From Faecalibacterium sp. I4-1-79 (GTDB lineage: Bacteria > Bacillota > Clostridia > Oscillospirales > Ruminococcaceae): 64,000 bases of DNA. Location: the NCBI RefSeq assembly GCF_023347235.1, contig NZ_CP094467.1:930001-994000 (forward strand), written 5' to 3'. Made by a program: the position numbers and the translations under genes. The notes under the pieces are model-generated. The model was given only the letters and a program-made list of their open reading frames with translations. It ran no database searches and was not told the origin of the DNA. Below are positions 50,605 through 59,017 of the stretch, in pieces. Positions within the stretch are counted from its first letter, which is position 1. Every line of letters begins with the position of its first letter.

Positions 50605-50644
50605 CTTAGGAGGCGGACGCTCTATCCAGCTGAGCTACGGAGAC
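50605..50644 (-). pseudogene. 5' half of host tRNA-Arg(CCT), cut in the anticodon loop
   Basis: The sequence reads GTCTCCGTAGCTCAGCTGG, ATAGAGCGTCCG and CCTCCTAAG, then departs from tRNA sequence. It shares GCCTCCTAAG with the complete tRNA 200 bp away. This is the host gene interrupted by the outer element. Confidence 0.75.
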
Positions 50645-50728
50645 ATGGGTCTGCATCCTTAGGGCACAGAAAAGCCCCCAAAAATACAGTACCATATTAT
50701 AATACCGCAACCAGGCTATAAAATCAAG

Positions 50729-50757
50729 TTGAACCTGCGGGCAAAATGGTGTATGCT
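50729..50757 (+). promoter_or_regulatory. trkH promoter
   Basis: TTGAAC, a 17-bp spacer and TATGCT lie 45 bases before the trkH start. Confidence 0.6.
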
Positions 50758-50801
50758 ATAAGGGAATGCAAAGCGGCTGCGTGCTGCGCAGGGAGGATGC
50801 T

Positions 50802-52199
50802 ATGGAAAAGATAAAAAATATCCGCAAAAAGCTGCGGCACCAGAGGTCGGTCCGGCGGAGAAAGCTGGGACTGAGCACCCCGACCCAGATCATCTGCGTC
50901 AGCTTTATTATCGTGATCGCGCTGGGCACGCTGCTGCTCACCCTGCCCATTGCCAGCAGGCACGGACGTCTGGATGTGCTCAACGCTATGTTCACAGCAA
51001 CCAGCGCCACCTGCGTCACCGGTCTGGTGGTGCGGGATACATGGACGCAGTTCACATGGTTCGGGCAGGCGGTGGTGCTGCTGCTTATTCAGGTGGGCGG
51101 CCTTGGCCTTGTTACCCTTACCAGCTTTTTTGCGCTGGCCATGCGCCGGCGCATGGGCTTTCGGGATCTGCGTCTGCTGGGCGAGAGCGTCTCGGCAGAC
51201 GGCTACGATCAGGCCAAAAGCGTGCTGAAGATCGTGGTGGGGCTGGCAGCGATGTTTGAAGGCATCGGCGTTCTGCTGCTGCTGTTCGCCTTTGTGCCGC
51301 AGTTCGGGCTGGAGGGCGTCTGGATCAGCGTGTTCACCGCCATTTCGGCCTTCTGTAATGCGGGCTTCGACCTGTTCGGACGGTTCGGCGCCTACTCCTC
51401 GCTGGTGCCCTATGTTAACAACTACTATGTGCAGGCGGTGATCATATTCATGATCATCTCCGGCGGTCTGGGCTTTATGGTCTGGGTGGAACTGTGCCAG
51501 TGGTACAAAAAACGCCGCCTGTCCCTGCACGCCAAGGTGGTGCTGTCCTTCTCGGTGATCCTGTGGCTGGGCGGCGCGCTGGGGCTGGGACTGATGGAGT
51601 GGAACAACCCCGCCACACTGGGCGGGCTGTCGGTGCCCGGCAAGGTGATGGCTTCGCTGTTCCAGTCAGTATCCACCCGTACCGCCGGCATGAACACCGT
51701 GGATCTGGCCTCCTGCGGCACCCTGAGCAAGCTGCTCATGAGCGTGCTGCAGTTCATCGGCGCAGCGCCCGGCTCTACCGGCGGCGGTGTGAAGGTGACC
51801 ACCTTCGCGGTCATCATCCTGACCATCCGCAGCGTGGCGCAGGGGCGCGACGATTGCGTGATCGCGGACCATCATATCGAGTCCAAGACCGTCTACCGTG
51901 CGCTGACCATTATCGTGCTGGGCGCTGTGGCGGTCATCGGCTCGGCTATCGTGGTGTACTACAACACCTCGGACGTCGTGTCGGTGGTGGATGCCATCTT
52001 CGAGTCCTGCTCGGCCTTTGGCACGGTGGGTCTTTCCGTGGGCGTGACCAGCCAGCTGAACAACGGGGCAAAGATCCTGTATATGCTGGTCATGTTCATG
52101 GGCCGTGTAGGCCCGGTGGCCTTTGCTATGAGCCTGACCGCAAAACCGGACGACAACAAGCGCAAGATTATGCCGGTGGGGCATATCAATGTAGGTTAA
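50802..52199 (+). CDS. trkH: Trk/Ktr-type potassium uptake membrane protein
   Basis: The 465-aa protein has eight to ten membrane helices and four selectivity repeats, including NAMFTATSATCVTGLVVRD, ISAFCNAGFDLFG, QSVSTRTAGMNTVD and ESCSAFGTVGLSVGVTSQLN. It takes up K+ across the membrane. The start at 50802 follows GGGAGG. The regulatory KtrA/TrkA subunit is not in the window. It is the first chromosomal gene after the element, closed by a strong terminator. Confidence 0.9.
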   Translation: MEKIKNIRKKLRHQRSVRRRKLGLSTPTQIICVSFIIVIALGTLLLTLPIASRHGRLDVLNAMFTATSATCVTGLVVRDTWTQFTWFGQAVVLLLIQVGGLGLVTLTSFFALAMRRRMGFRDLRLLGESVSADGYDQAKSVLKIVVGLAAMFEGIGVLLLLFAFVPQFGLEGVWISVFTAISAFCNAGFDLFGRFGAYSSLVPYVNNYYVQAVIIFMIISGGLGFMVWVELCQWYKKRRLSLHAKVVLSFSVILWLGGALGLGLMEWNNPATLGGLSVPGKVMASLFQSVSTRTAGMNTVDLASCGTLSKLLMSVLQFIGAAPGSTGGGVKVTTFAVIILTIRSVAQGRDDCVIADHHIESKTVYRALTIIVLGAVAVIGSAIVVYYNTSDVVSVVDAIFESCSAFGTVGLSVGVTSQLNNGAKILYMLVMFMGRVGPVAFAMSLTAKPDDNKRKIMPVGHINVG

Positions 52200-52203
52200 A
52201 TGA

Positions 52204-52245
52204 AAAAGCGGCGGCTGCACAGTGCTTTGTGCAGCCGCCGCTTTT
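52204..52245 (+). terminator. Terminator after trkH
   Basis: AAAGCGGCGGCTGCAC pairs with GTGCAGCCGCCGCTTT and ends in TTTTA. Confidence 0.88.
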
Positions 52246-52300
52246 ATGTTATAGGGACAGACCGTTTTCACGCAAAAAGTTTTTCACGGAAAAAGGCGAA

Positions 52301-53518
52301 TTACTCTGCGTACAGAGAGATGATATTCAGCACGATCTCGGTGCAGCGGTCCATCCGCTCCACGGTGGTGCACTCGCACACGCCGTGGAAGTTGAAGCCG
52401 CCGGTGCCCAGATTGGGGCAGGGCAGACCATTCCAGCTGAGGGTAGCGCCATCGGTGCCGCCGCGCACGGGCACCTCCACCGGCTCCAGACCGGCCATGC
52501 GCACAGCCTTGCGGGCGGTCTCGATGAGGTGGAAGTGGGGCTTGATCTTTTCCAGCATATTGCGGTAGCTGTCCTTGATCTCCACTTCCACGGTACCTGC
52601 GCCGTACTTGCCGTTCAGGTAATCGGCAATGTCCTGCATATTGTCCTTCTTGAACTGCAACTTGGCGGCATCGTGGTCGCGCAGGATGTAGCCCAGCTTT
52701 GCGGTGGTAACGTCGCCGTACATCTGGCACAGGTGGTAGAAGCCCTGACGCCCCTCAGTGGTCTCGGGACGTGCCATCACGGGCAGAGCGCCGTGGAACT
52801 CCATGGCAACGTTGGAAGCGTTGATCATGGTGTCCTTGGCGGAGCCGGGATGCACCGAGAAGCCGTGGATGGTCACGGTGGCGGCAGCGGCGTTGAAGTT
52901 CTCGTACTCGATGTCGCCGGCATCGCCGCCGTCCACTGTGTAGGCAAAGTCTGCACCAAAGCCGGGGATATCGAACAGGTCGGCACCCTCGCCGATCTCC
53001 TCGTCCGGGGTAAAACCGATGCACAGCTTGCCGTGGGGGCGGCCCTCGCGGATGACGGTCTCCACAGCAGTCATGATCTCAGCCACACCGGCTTTGTCGT
53101 CTGCACCCAGCAGGGTGGTGCCGTCGGTGGTGATCAGGGTCTCGCCCTTCATGGAGGCAAGGAAGGGGAAGGCGGAGACCTTCATCACCTTGCCGGTGGC
53201 GGGCAGTACCACATCGCCGCCGTCGTAGTTCTCGTGCAGGATGGGGTTCACGTTCTCGCCGCTGGCATCCGGGGCGGTGTCCATGTGGGCAATCAGACCC
53301 AGTGCGGGCTTTTCCTCGCAGCCGGGGGTGGCGGGCAGGGAACCGTAGACGTAGCAGTGCTCGTCCACATGGGCATCCTCCACGCCCAGAGCCTTCAGTT
53401 CCTCCACCAGCTTGTGAGCCAGATCAAACTCCCGCGCAGCGGAAGGATGGGTACCGGACTCCGGGTCCGAGGTGGTGTAGACCCTGACGTAATCAAGCAG
53501 TCGTTCATAGGCGCGCAT
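52301..53518 (-). CDS. pepT: Peptidase T (tripeptide aminopeptidase)
   Basis: The 405-aa zinc aminopeptidase releases N-terminal residues from tripeptides in the cytoplasm. Metal-site motifs visible are LGLIAHMDTAPDAS (~80), TLLGADDKAGVAEIMTA (~135), GFTPDEEIGEGADLFD with the catalytic Glu pair (~170), and a final GTDGATLSW, then FHGVCECTTVERM. The start at 53518 gives the normal N-terminus; AAGGAG is 12 bases upstream. Monocistronic. Confidence 0.92.
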   Translation of the reverse strand: MRAYERLLDYVRVYTTSDPESGTHPSAAREFDLAHKLVEELKALGVEDAHVDEHCYVYGSLPATPGCEEKPALGLIAHMDTAPDASGENVNPILHENYDGGDVVLPATGKVMKVSAFPFLASMKGETLITTDGTTLLGADDKAGVAEIMTAVETVIREGRPHGKLCIGFTPDEEIGEGADLFDIPGFGADFAYTVDGGDAGDIEYENFNAAAATVTIHGFSVHPGSAKDTMINASNVAMEFHGALPVMARPETTEGRQGFYHLCQMYGDVTTAKLGYILRDHDAAKLQFKKDNMQDIADYLNGKYGAGTVEVEIKDSYRNMLEKIKPHFHLIETARKAVRMAGLEPVEVPVRGGTDGATLSWNGLPCPNLGTGGFNFHGVCECTTVERMDRCTEIVLNIISLYAE

Positions 53519-53780
53519 AACAAAGCACACTCCTTTAGCAGTATTAAAGGATCACAGTTTTGCGATCCATCTCCTATCATACCCTGTTTTTCCTGTTTTG
53601 ACAACCTTTTTTGCGCACATGGGGCAGAAAGCACCGCTTCAACAACAAAATGAACAAAATTCACTATGAAAAAGCTGTCCTCCATCCGTAAACGTGCTAC
53701 AATAAAGACATACTTACAAAGATGCAGGTTGCGCCGCACAGGCACGCATTCCGGTAAAGAAGGACCAGGAGGAGAATTTT

Positions 53781-54776
53781 ATGGCAGTCAAAGTGTTTTT
53801 CTATACTCTGCGCCCCTACGATGAGCAGGGCATCTTGGAGGATCTGGCAAAGCAGCGGGGCATTGAGTACGGCTATACCGAGGCGTATCCTACCATGGAG
53901 AACGCCCAGTTGGCCGCAGGCTACGATGCGGTATCGCTGACACCCTGTGATATGAGCGCACCCATGCTGCAGCGCTTTCATGACCTTGGGGTGAAGGCCA
54001 TCTGCTGCCGCTCCATCGGCTACGACCATGTGGATCTGGAAAAGGCGCGGGAGCTGGGCATGAAGGTTTCCAATGTGGATTATCCCCCCAACGGTGTGGC
54101 GAACTTTGCCATTATGCTCATGCTGATGAGCCTGCGCAAGGCGGGGCATATCCTCAAGCGCGGTGAGCTGCAGGACTACTCCCTGAAGGGCAAGATCGGC
54201 CGGGACATCTCCAACTGCACCGTGGGCGTTATCGGCACGGGGCGCATCGGGCAGACCGTGCTGAAGCACCTGTCCGGCTTTGGCTGTGAGCTGCTGGCCT
54301 ACGACCTGTACCAGAACGATGAGGTGAAGAAGATCGCAAAGTATGTGCCGCTGGAGACCCTGATCGCGGAGAGCGATGTCATCACCCTGCACACTAACGC
54401 TACCGAGGAGAACCACCATCTGCTCAACGCCGATGCCTTTGCCAAGATGAAGCCCGGTGTGACCATCGTGAACACCGCCCGCGGCAAGCTGATCGACAGC
54501 GACGCTCTGCTGGCTGCGCTGGAAAGCGGGCAGGTGGGTGCTGCCGGTCTGGACGTGCTGGAAAACGAGAACGGCCTGTACTACTACGACCGCATGGGCG
54601 ATGTGATCCCGAACCCGGAGCTGGCTGCCCTGCGCGCCATGCCCAACGTGATCCTGACTGACCACACAGCCTTTTACACTTACGAGGACGTGAAGAGCAT
54701 GGTGCGCGGTGTGCTGGAAAGCGCCGCCGCCTTTGCCGAGGGCTCGCCCAGCCGGCACGATGTGACCAACCGCTGA
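53781..54776 (+). CDS. D-2-hydroxyacid (probably D-lactate) dehydrogenase
   Basis: The 331-aa NAD-dependent enzyme has the D-isomer fold: catalytic region ICCRSIGYDHVDLEKARELG, NAD motif VGVIGTGRIGQTVL (~150), IVNTARGKLIDSDALLAALE and the His in TDHTAFYTYEDV (~298). It would reduce pyruvate to D-lactate to regenerate NAD+, in line with a D-lactate-making fermenter, though hydroxyisocaproate or related substrates are possible. GGAGGAG precedes the ATG. Confidence 0.85.
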   Translation: MAVKVFFYTLRPYDEQGILEDLAKQRGIEYGYTEAYPTMENAQLAAGYDAVSLTPCDMSAPMLQRFHDLGVKAICCRSIGYDHVDLEKARELGMKVSNVDYPPNGVANFAIMLMLMSLRKAGHILKRGELQDYSLKGKIGRDISNCTVGVIGTGRIGQTVLKHLSGFGCELLAYDLYQNDEVKKIAKYVPLETLIAESDVITLHTNATEENHHLLNADAFAKMKPGVTIVNTARGKLIDSDALLAALESGQVGAAGLDVLENENGLYYYDRMGDVIPNPELAALRAMPNVILTDHTAFYTYEDVKSMVRGVLESAAAFAEGSPSRHDVTNR

Positions 54777-54790
54777 GGAAGCATGAAATG

Positions 54791-54827
54791 CAAAAATCGG
54801 ACAGACCACGGTCTGCCCGATTTTTGT
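54791..54827 (+). terminator. Terminator after the dehydrogenase gene
   Basis: CAAAAATCGG-ACAGACC pairs with GGTCTG-CCCGATTTTTG, followed by more T. Confidence 0.85.
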
Positions 54828-54973
54828 TTGCGATGATTTTTGCCCTAAAGCAGCAGCTTACTCAGCCAGAGCGGCGGCAACAGCTTTCAGGAAAAATGCC
54901 GTCCTCTGCCTGTAAAAATAGGACACAGGGGCAACTATGCTGCTCCGGTGTCCTGAACAGATCGATAAAAAAC

Positions 54974-56053
54974 TCAGCCCAGACAGACGCCCATGCGGCG
55001 TGCCACGCTCAGCAGCTCGCAGTTTTCAGGCACATTGCGGGTCTTACCGGCAATGTCTGCCAGACGGTTCTCGGTCACCCGGCGGTTCACCATGGCTACG
55101 GTCACGCCGTAGCGCTCCACTTCTACCAGCTGTGCGGCATAGCTGCCGAACTGGGTGGCCAGCACACGGTCGTAGGCGCTGGGGCTGCCGCCGCGCTGCA
55201 TGTGACCCGGGATGCACACGCGGGTCTCCATACCGGTCTTTTTCTGCACGGCTTGTGCAATGCGGTTGGTGGCGGTGGTGCCAAGACCGGCTTCGGCACG
55301 TTTGGCCATCCAGTCCTTGCGCTTCATGCGAGCTTCCTCGGTGTTGATGGCACCTTCGGCCACGGCAAGGATGGAGAAGTTGGAGCCCTTCTTGGCACGG
55401 CGCTCCACGGCCTCGCATACGCGGTCGATATCGTAGGGCAGCTCGGGCAGCAGGATGATGTCGGCACCGCCGGCAATGCCGGAGTACAGGGTAAGCCAGC
55501 CGGCCTTGTTGCCCATGATCTCGATGCACATCACGCGGCTGTGGCTGCCGGCGGTGGTGTGGATGCGGTCGATGACATCCGTGGCGATATCCACGGCGGT
55601 GTGGAAACCGAAGGTCACATCGGTGCCGTAGATATCGTTGTCAATGGTCTTGGGCAGGCCGATGATGTTCAGCCCTTCCTGCGAAAGCAGGTTGGCGGTC
55701 TTGTGGGTGCCGTTGCCGCCCAGACACAGCAGACAGTCCAGCTTTGCCGCCTTGTAGGTCTTTTTCATGGCGGCGACCTTATCAATGTTGTCGTCCTCCA
55801 CCACACGCATCAGCTTGAAGGGGGTGCGTTTGGTGCCCAGAATGGTGCCGCCCAAGGTCAGGATGCCGCGGAAGTCGTCCTCGTTCATCTCACGGTAGTC
55901 GCCGTTGATCAGGCCGCTGTAACCGTTTGCGATGCCCACGATCTCCACGTTATCCCCCATGCGGGCGTACAGTGCTTTTGCAACGCCGCGGATGGTGGCG
56001 TTCAGGCCCGGGCAATCGCCGCCGGAAGTCAGGATACCAACACGTTTTTTCAT
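54974..56053 (-). CDS. pfkA: 6-phosphofructokinase
   Basis: The 359-aa enzyme phosphorylates fructose 6-phosphate in glycolysis. Motifs are GILTSGGDCPGLNATIRG at the start, LGGNGTHKTANLL (~105), LPKTIDNDIYGTDVTFGFHT (~130) and GHMQRGGSPSAYDR (~285). The Gly after GGNGT fits ATP use, while Lys in PKTIDND is the residue seen in PPi-type enzymes, so the phosphate donor is uncertain. It is monocistronic with a probable promoter upstream. Confidence 0.9.
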   Translation of the reverse strand: MKKRVGILTSGGDCPGLNATIRGVAKALYARMGDNVEIVGIANGYSGLINGDYREMNEDDFRGILTLGGTILGTKRTPFKLMRVVEDDNIDKVAAMKKTYKAAKLDCLLCLGGNGTHKTANLLSQEGLNIIGLPKTIDNDIYGTDVTFGFHTAVDIATDVIDRIHTTAGSHSRVMCIEIMGNKAGWLTLYSGIAGGADIILLPELPYDIDRVCEAVERRAKKGSNFSILAVAEGAINTEEARMKRKDWMAKRAEAGLGTTATNRIAQAVQKKTGMETRVCIPGHMQRGGSPSAYDRVLATQFGSYAAQLVEVERYGVTVAMVNRRVTENRLADIAGKTRNVPENCELLSVARRMGVCLG

Positions 56054-56144
56054 TCAAATACCCTCTTTCATTATCATTCAGGCAAAGCCGAACGGTCCGG
56101 CAAAGGGTGCCGGGCTGACCGGGGTCCTACCTCTTTATAGTATT

Positions 56145-56173
56145 AGAGTATTCCGAAAGGGGAGTGCTGTCAA
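56145..56173 (-). promoter_or_regulatory. Probable pfkA promoter
   Basis: On the minus strand TTGACA, 17 bases, then TACTCT, about 90 bases before the pfkA start. Confidence 0.5.
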
Positions 56174-56252
56174 GAGAAAAACCAAAAATTTACAAGCCTG
56201 TGTGCAACGGAAAGCTGCTGTAAAAACTTTTACAGAAAAACTGAAAAAATGG

Positions 56253-56281
56253 TTGACAAGCGGCCTGATGGCGTGTATAAT
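56253..56281 (+). promoter_or_regulatory. Consensus promoter for the tRNA genes
   Basis: TTGACA and TATAAT, both perfect, are separated by 17 bp and lie 45 bases before tRNA-Gln. Confidence 0.9.
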
Positions 56282-56325
56282 ATCCATTGTCAGCGACGCA
56301 CGGCGCGGCTGACAAAACCGAATAT

Positions 56326-56396
56326 TGGGGATTTGCATAGTGGTAGTGCGGTAGACTCTGACTCTACTTGTGGGAGTTCGATTCTCTCATCCCCAA
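56326..56396 (+). tRNA. tRNA-Gln(CTG)
   Basis: The acceptor TGGGGAT/ATCCCCA, anticodon stem GTAGA-CTCTGAC-TCTAC with anticodon CTG, and T arm with TTCGATT are all present. CCA is encoded at 56397-56399. The T at position 1 forms a weak T-A pair, common for tRNA-Gln. Confidence 0.9.
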
Positions 56397-56403
56397 CCAG
56401 TTA

Positions 56404-56424
56404 CCGCAGCCGAATAAGCTGCGG
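56404..56424 (+). other. Hairpin between the two tRNA genes
   Basis: CCGCAGC/GCTGCGG with a 7-nt loop and a following TATTTT. It may be a processing signal or partial terminator between the tRNAs. Confidence 0.55.
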
Positions 56425-56430
56425 TATTTT

Positions 56431-56506
56431 CGGGGCATAGCGCAGTTGGTAGCGCGCCTCGTTCGGGACGAGGAGGCCGTGGGTTCAAATCCCGCTGCTC
56501 CGACCA
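56431..56506 (+). tRNA. tRNA-Pro(CGG)
   Basis: The acceptor CGGGGCA/TGCTCCG, anticodon stem CCTCG-TTCGGGA-CGAGG with anticodon CGG, T arm GTGGG-TTCAAAT-CCCGC and an encoded CCA make a complete 76-nt gene. Confidence 0.92.
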
Positions 56507-56507
56507 A

Positions 56508-56543
56508 AAAGACCAGTACACATTTGTGTACTGGTCTTTTTTT
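56508..56543 (+). terminator. Terminator after the tRNA genes
   Basis: GACCAGTACAC pairs with GTGTACTGGTC and ends in TTTTTTT. Confidence 0.9.
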
Positions 56544-56571
56544 GCTTTTGCGCGAACAGGCTGTAAAAACA

Positions 56572-56609
56572 AGTGGCTCAGAAACGCCGACAGGTATTTC
56601 TGAGCCACT
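56572..56609 (-). terminator. Hairpin after the HAD gene
   Basis: AGTGGCTCAGAAA and TTTCTGAGCCACT pair just after the HAD stop on the minus strand; the T-tract is short. Confidence 0.6.
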
Positions 56610-56613
56610 AATA

Positions 56614-57264
56614 TTATATCGTTTCCAGCAATGCGGGCAGCTGGGCGAGGTCGTCGATGACGTAGGGACTGGCCTTTTCCAGCCGGGCGCGGGACTGATG
56701 CCCGCCGGTGTACAGCACACAAGTTGCACCGATGGCAGCAGCCACTGCGGCATCGTGGTCGGTGTCGCCGACCATCACGCAGGCAGCCGGATCGATGCCG
56801 GTGCGGTGCAGATAGTCGGTGCCAAGCTGTACCTTGCTTACGCCGTAAATGTCCGCAAGGCCGAGCAACTCGGTAAAAAAGCCTTGCAGACCCCGGGCGG
56901 ATACCTGCTCGATCAGGTAATCACGGCGGGAGGCGGAAAGCACAGCCTGCTGCCAGCCCATGCGGGCCAGCGTTTGCAGGGTGTCAACGGCGTGTGCCGT
57001 TACAGCGCAGCCGGGCACACCGGCGTTGTAATGCTCCATAAAGCGGGCGGCAAGCTCCGGGTAGGGGTGCCGCGCAAAGTCGAACCCGGCGCAGCGGTAG
57101 TAGTCCTCGATGGGAAAACCGAACAACTCCCGGTAGGCAGCCAGATCGTACCGCTGGGGGTAGCCGTGGGTCTCCAGCATCCAGTTCAGGCAGTTGTGGG
57201 TAAAGTCCACATCGTCCATCAGGGTACCGTTCCAGTCCCAGAAGATCATACCGTTTGGCTGCAT
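56614..57264 (-). CDS. HAD-family phosphatase
   Basis: The 216-aa protein has the HAD motifs: I as IFWDWNGTLMDD (nucleophile Asp, ~10), II as VLSASRRD (~110), III Lys in GVSKVQLG (~143) and IV as VMVGDTDHDAAVAAAIG (~165). It resembles phosphoglycolate phosphatase. It follows queT by 15 bases, so it is in the queuosine-precursor riboswitch operon; whether its substrate relates to queuosine is unknown. Confidence 0.85.
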   Translation of the reverse strand: MQPNGMIFWDWNGTLMDDVDFTHNCLNWMLETHGYPQRYDLAAYRELFGFPIEDYYRCAGFDFARHPYPELAARFMEHYNAGVPGCAVTAHAVDTLQTLARMGWQQAVLSASRRDYLIEQVSARGLQGFFTELLGLADIYGVSKVQLGTDYLHRTGIDPAACVMVGDTDHDAAVAAAIGATCVLYTGGHQSRARLEKASPYVIDDLAQLPALLETI

Positions 57265-57279
57265 GGAAACCTCCTTGTG

Positions 57280-57807
57280 TTATTCCGCTGTAAATACCTT
57301 GCGCAGTGCGGCGTTGCTCTCGATCAGCTTTACCAGCGCAACGCCCAGCACCGTGCAGCTGATCAGCTCGCCGATGCCCACCGAGATGCCGTTGGTGATG
57401 CAGGCCAGCCAGATGGGTGCGCTGGACGTGGGGTCCGGGAACATGACGGCAATTTCAATGCCGATGATCACGGCGTTGAACAGCACCGGAGGCAGGCTGG
57501 CAGCAATGGCCAGACCCTTGAAGCGCACATTGCGCAGCTTGTAGGTGACAAGGCAGGCCAGCAGGGTAGCCAGCGTGCCAAAGATCACATCCACGATGGT
57601 GGAGCCCAGCAGGTTTGCAAGGAAGCAGCCCAGCACAACACCCACGATGTACTCTGCACCGAACACGGGCAGCAGGCACAGAGCCTCGGCCACGCGCACC
57701 TGCACAGCACCATAGGAAAGGGGCTGCAATGCCAGACATAGCACTACATAGATAGCTGCCACTACACCGCAGTGCACCAGCTTACGGACGGAAGAATTCT
57801 GATTCAT
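57280..57807 (-). CDS. queT: QueT family transporter (ECF S component)
   Basis: The 175-aa membrane protein has about five helices and the family pattern VAAIYVVLCLALQPLSYGAV, QVRVAEALCLLPVFG and CFLANLLGSTIVDVIFGTLA. QueT takes up queuosine precursors with a shared ECF module located elsewhere. The preQ1-III riboswitch upstream supports this. The ribosome site GGAG lies at the 3' edge of the riboswitch, so control is probably at translation. Confidence 0.9.
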   Translation of the reverse strand: MNQNSSVRKLVHCGVVAAIYVVLCLALQPLSYGAVQVRVAEALCLLPVFGAEYIVGVVLGCFLANLLGSTIVDVIFGTLATLLACLVTYKLRNVRFKGLAIAASLPPVLFNAVIIGIEIAVMFPDPTSSAPIWLACITNGISVGIGELISCTVLGVALVKLIESNAALRKVFTAE

Positions 57808-57814
57808 GATAATA

Positions 57815-57917
57815 CTCCAGCGGTTTGATTTTGACCGCACAGGAACCGCCAGCTCCTGTGGGTTTTGCCCGGCACCGCTCGAGTGGTGCCGGGGAGCCTA
57901 AAATCCTAAGTTGCTCT
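57815..57917 (-). ncRNA. Class III preQ1 riboswitch
   Basis: The leader reads AGAGCAACTTAGGATTTTAG, GCTCCCCGGCACC..GGTGCCGGG, AAACCCACAGGAGCTGGCGG, TTCCTGTGCGGTCAAAATC and ends at CCGCTGGAG before the queT start. This matches the preQ1-III aptamer described from Faecalibacterium as I remember it, with its hairpin and extended pseudoknot parts. The terminal GGAG is the ribosome site of queT. Confidence 0.88.
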
Positions 57918-58031
57918 AAAGGAGCTGTGAAAAAACACAGCACAAGGGAGTATATCATAATTTTGGGCGGATTGCAATGAATTATTGTAGAATTAGGAAC
58001 AGATGTAGGGTTTGGCTTGGACCCTTCCGGT

Positions 58032-58073
58032 AAAAAAGAGGTTTCGAAAAGCCCGCAGGCTTTTCGAAACCTC
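58032..58073 (-). terminator. Terminator after degV
   Basis: GAGGTTTCGAAAAGCC pairs with GGCTTTTCGAAACCTC, followed by TTTTTT on the minus strand. Confidence 0.85.
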
Positions 58074-58136
58074 AAAGTAAAAATAGAATTACCGCTGAAA
58101 TAGCCAGAGCGAAGCGGAGGCTATTAAAATCGTGTG

Positions 58137-59009
58137 TTACCCTCTGGGGTGACCGGTATATGTCAGCGCTATGGTGTCGGGGCCGGTGTTAGCAGAGACC
58201 ACGCCGCCCAGCTCAAACACGGCCAGCGGCGGCTTGCCAAAAGCCTTGCGGCAGGCCTTTTCCAGATCTGCGGCCTGCGGGATGTTGGTGTGGCCGATCA
58301 TATACTCAAAGTCCTCCACATCCCCGGCACGCTTCTGGCACAGATCCACCATGGCGGGCACGACTTTTTCATCGCCGCGCACCTTGGCCTCTACCTTGGT
58401 CTTGCCGTCAATCAGGGTAATGATGGGACGGATGCCCATCAGCTCGCCCATGACGGCTGCGGCGGCGGAGATGCGGCCGCTCTTTTTCATCTGCCTCAGG
58501 CTGTAAGGCCCCAGCACGACCTCCATGCAGTTCATCTGCCGCTCAAACTCGTGGATGACATGGCGGATCTCTGCGCCGTTCTGCAGCTTGCGTGCCATCT
58601 CGCACAGATACCAGCCGAACACCATAGAGTAGGTGTGAGGGTCCAGCAGATGGATGTTCAGATGGTGCTCCGGGCGCTCCTCCCGCAGCATACCCTGCGC
58701 CATCAGGGCATTGTTGTAGGTGGAGGAGCCAGACTTGTTGATGGGCACATGGATGACATCCGTGTAGCCCTCGTCCACATACTGGCAGTACTTTTCACAG
58801 AACTGGATGGGCGTAATGGCGGCGGTAGAGGGCACACCCTTTGCCGCACGCATCTTGTCGTAGAACTCGGTGTTGGTGCAGTCCACACGCTCAACATAGT
58901 CCACATCATCCAGCAGGATGTGGAAGCTCATGATATCAATGCCGTACTTTTCGGCCATCTCCTGCGGGATATCGCAGGAGGAATCGGTCAGAATTGCAAT
59001 CTTGCTCAT
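58137..59009 (-). CDS. DegV family lipid-binding protein
   Basis: The 290-aa protein begins SKIAILTDSSCDIPQEMAEK and contains TAAITPIQFCEKYCQYVDEG, VPINKSGSSTYNNAL and GIRPIITLIDGKTKVEAKVR, typical of DegV (fatty-acid binding, FakB-like). It would present fatty acids for phosphorylation. It is the last gene of the pyridoxamine kinase-trmL-degV operon; the start at 59009 follows GAGGG, and an earlier ATG overlaps the trmL stop. Confidence 0.85.
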   Translation of the reverse strand: MSKIAILTDSSCDIPQEMAEKYGIDIMSFHILLDDVDYVERVDCTNTEFYDKMRAAKGVPSTAAITPIQFCEKYCQYVDEGYTDVIHVPINKSGSSTYNNALMAQGMLREERPEHHLNIHLLDPHTYSMVFGWYLCEMARKLQNGAEIRHVIHEFERQMNCMEVVLGPYSLRQMKKSGRISAAAAVMGELMGIRPIITLIDGKTKVEAKVRGDEKVVPAMVDLCQKRAGDVEDFEYMIGHTNIPQAADLEKACRKAFGKPPLAVFELGGVVSANTGPDTIALTYTGHPRG

Positions 59010-59017
59010 AGTGTCCC

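Larger units (their letters stand above)
1..50610. mobile_element. Outer integrative element (right part), inserted in tRNA-Arg(CCT)
   Basis: Nearly all genes from the left edge to 50.6 kb are ICE or plasmid functions: replication initiator RepA, ParA/ParB, topoisomerase III, TnpV/TnpW/TTRAP/YodL accessory proteins and a methylase-helicase. The right boundary is set by a host tRNA-Arg(CCT) gene that stops inside its anticodon loop at about 50605. The left end and the integrase are outside the window. The element is itself broken by two further insertions, one in parA and one in the helicase gene. The extent is inferred from gene content and the tRNA junction. Confidence 0.7.

Noticed and set aside
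51494..53653. 719-aa open frame on the plus strand across trkH and pepT
   Set aside because: Low-complexity His/Gly/Arg-rich translation, antisense to pepT; a GC-rich shadow of real genes.
53697..54809. 370-aa minus-strand frame opposite the dehydrogenase
   Set aside because: Shadow frame; the plus strand has the NAD motif and catalytic residues.
54788..56140. 450-aa plus-strand frame opposite pfkA
   Set aside because: Antisense shadow rich in His and Gly; pfkA motifs are on the minus strand.
56368..57741. 457-aa plus-strand frame beginning in tRNA sequence
   Set aside because: It runs through both tRNA genes and opposite HAD and queT; not coding.
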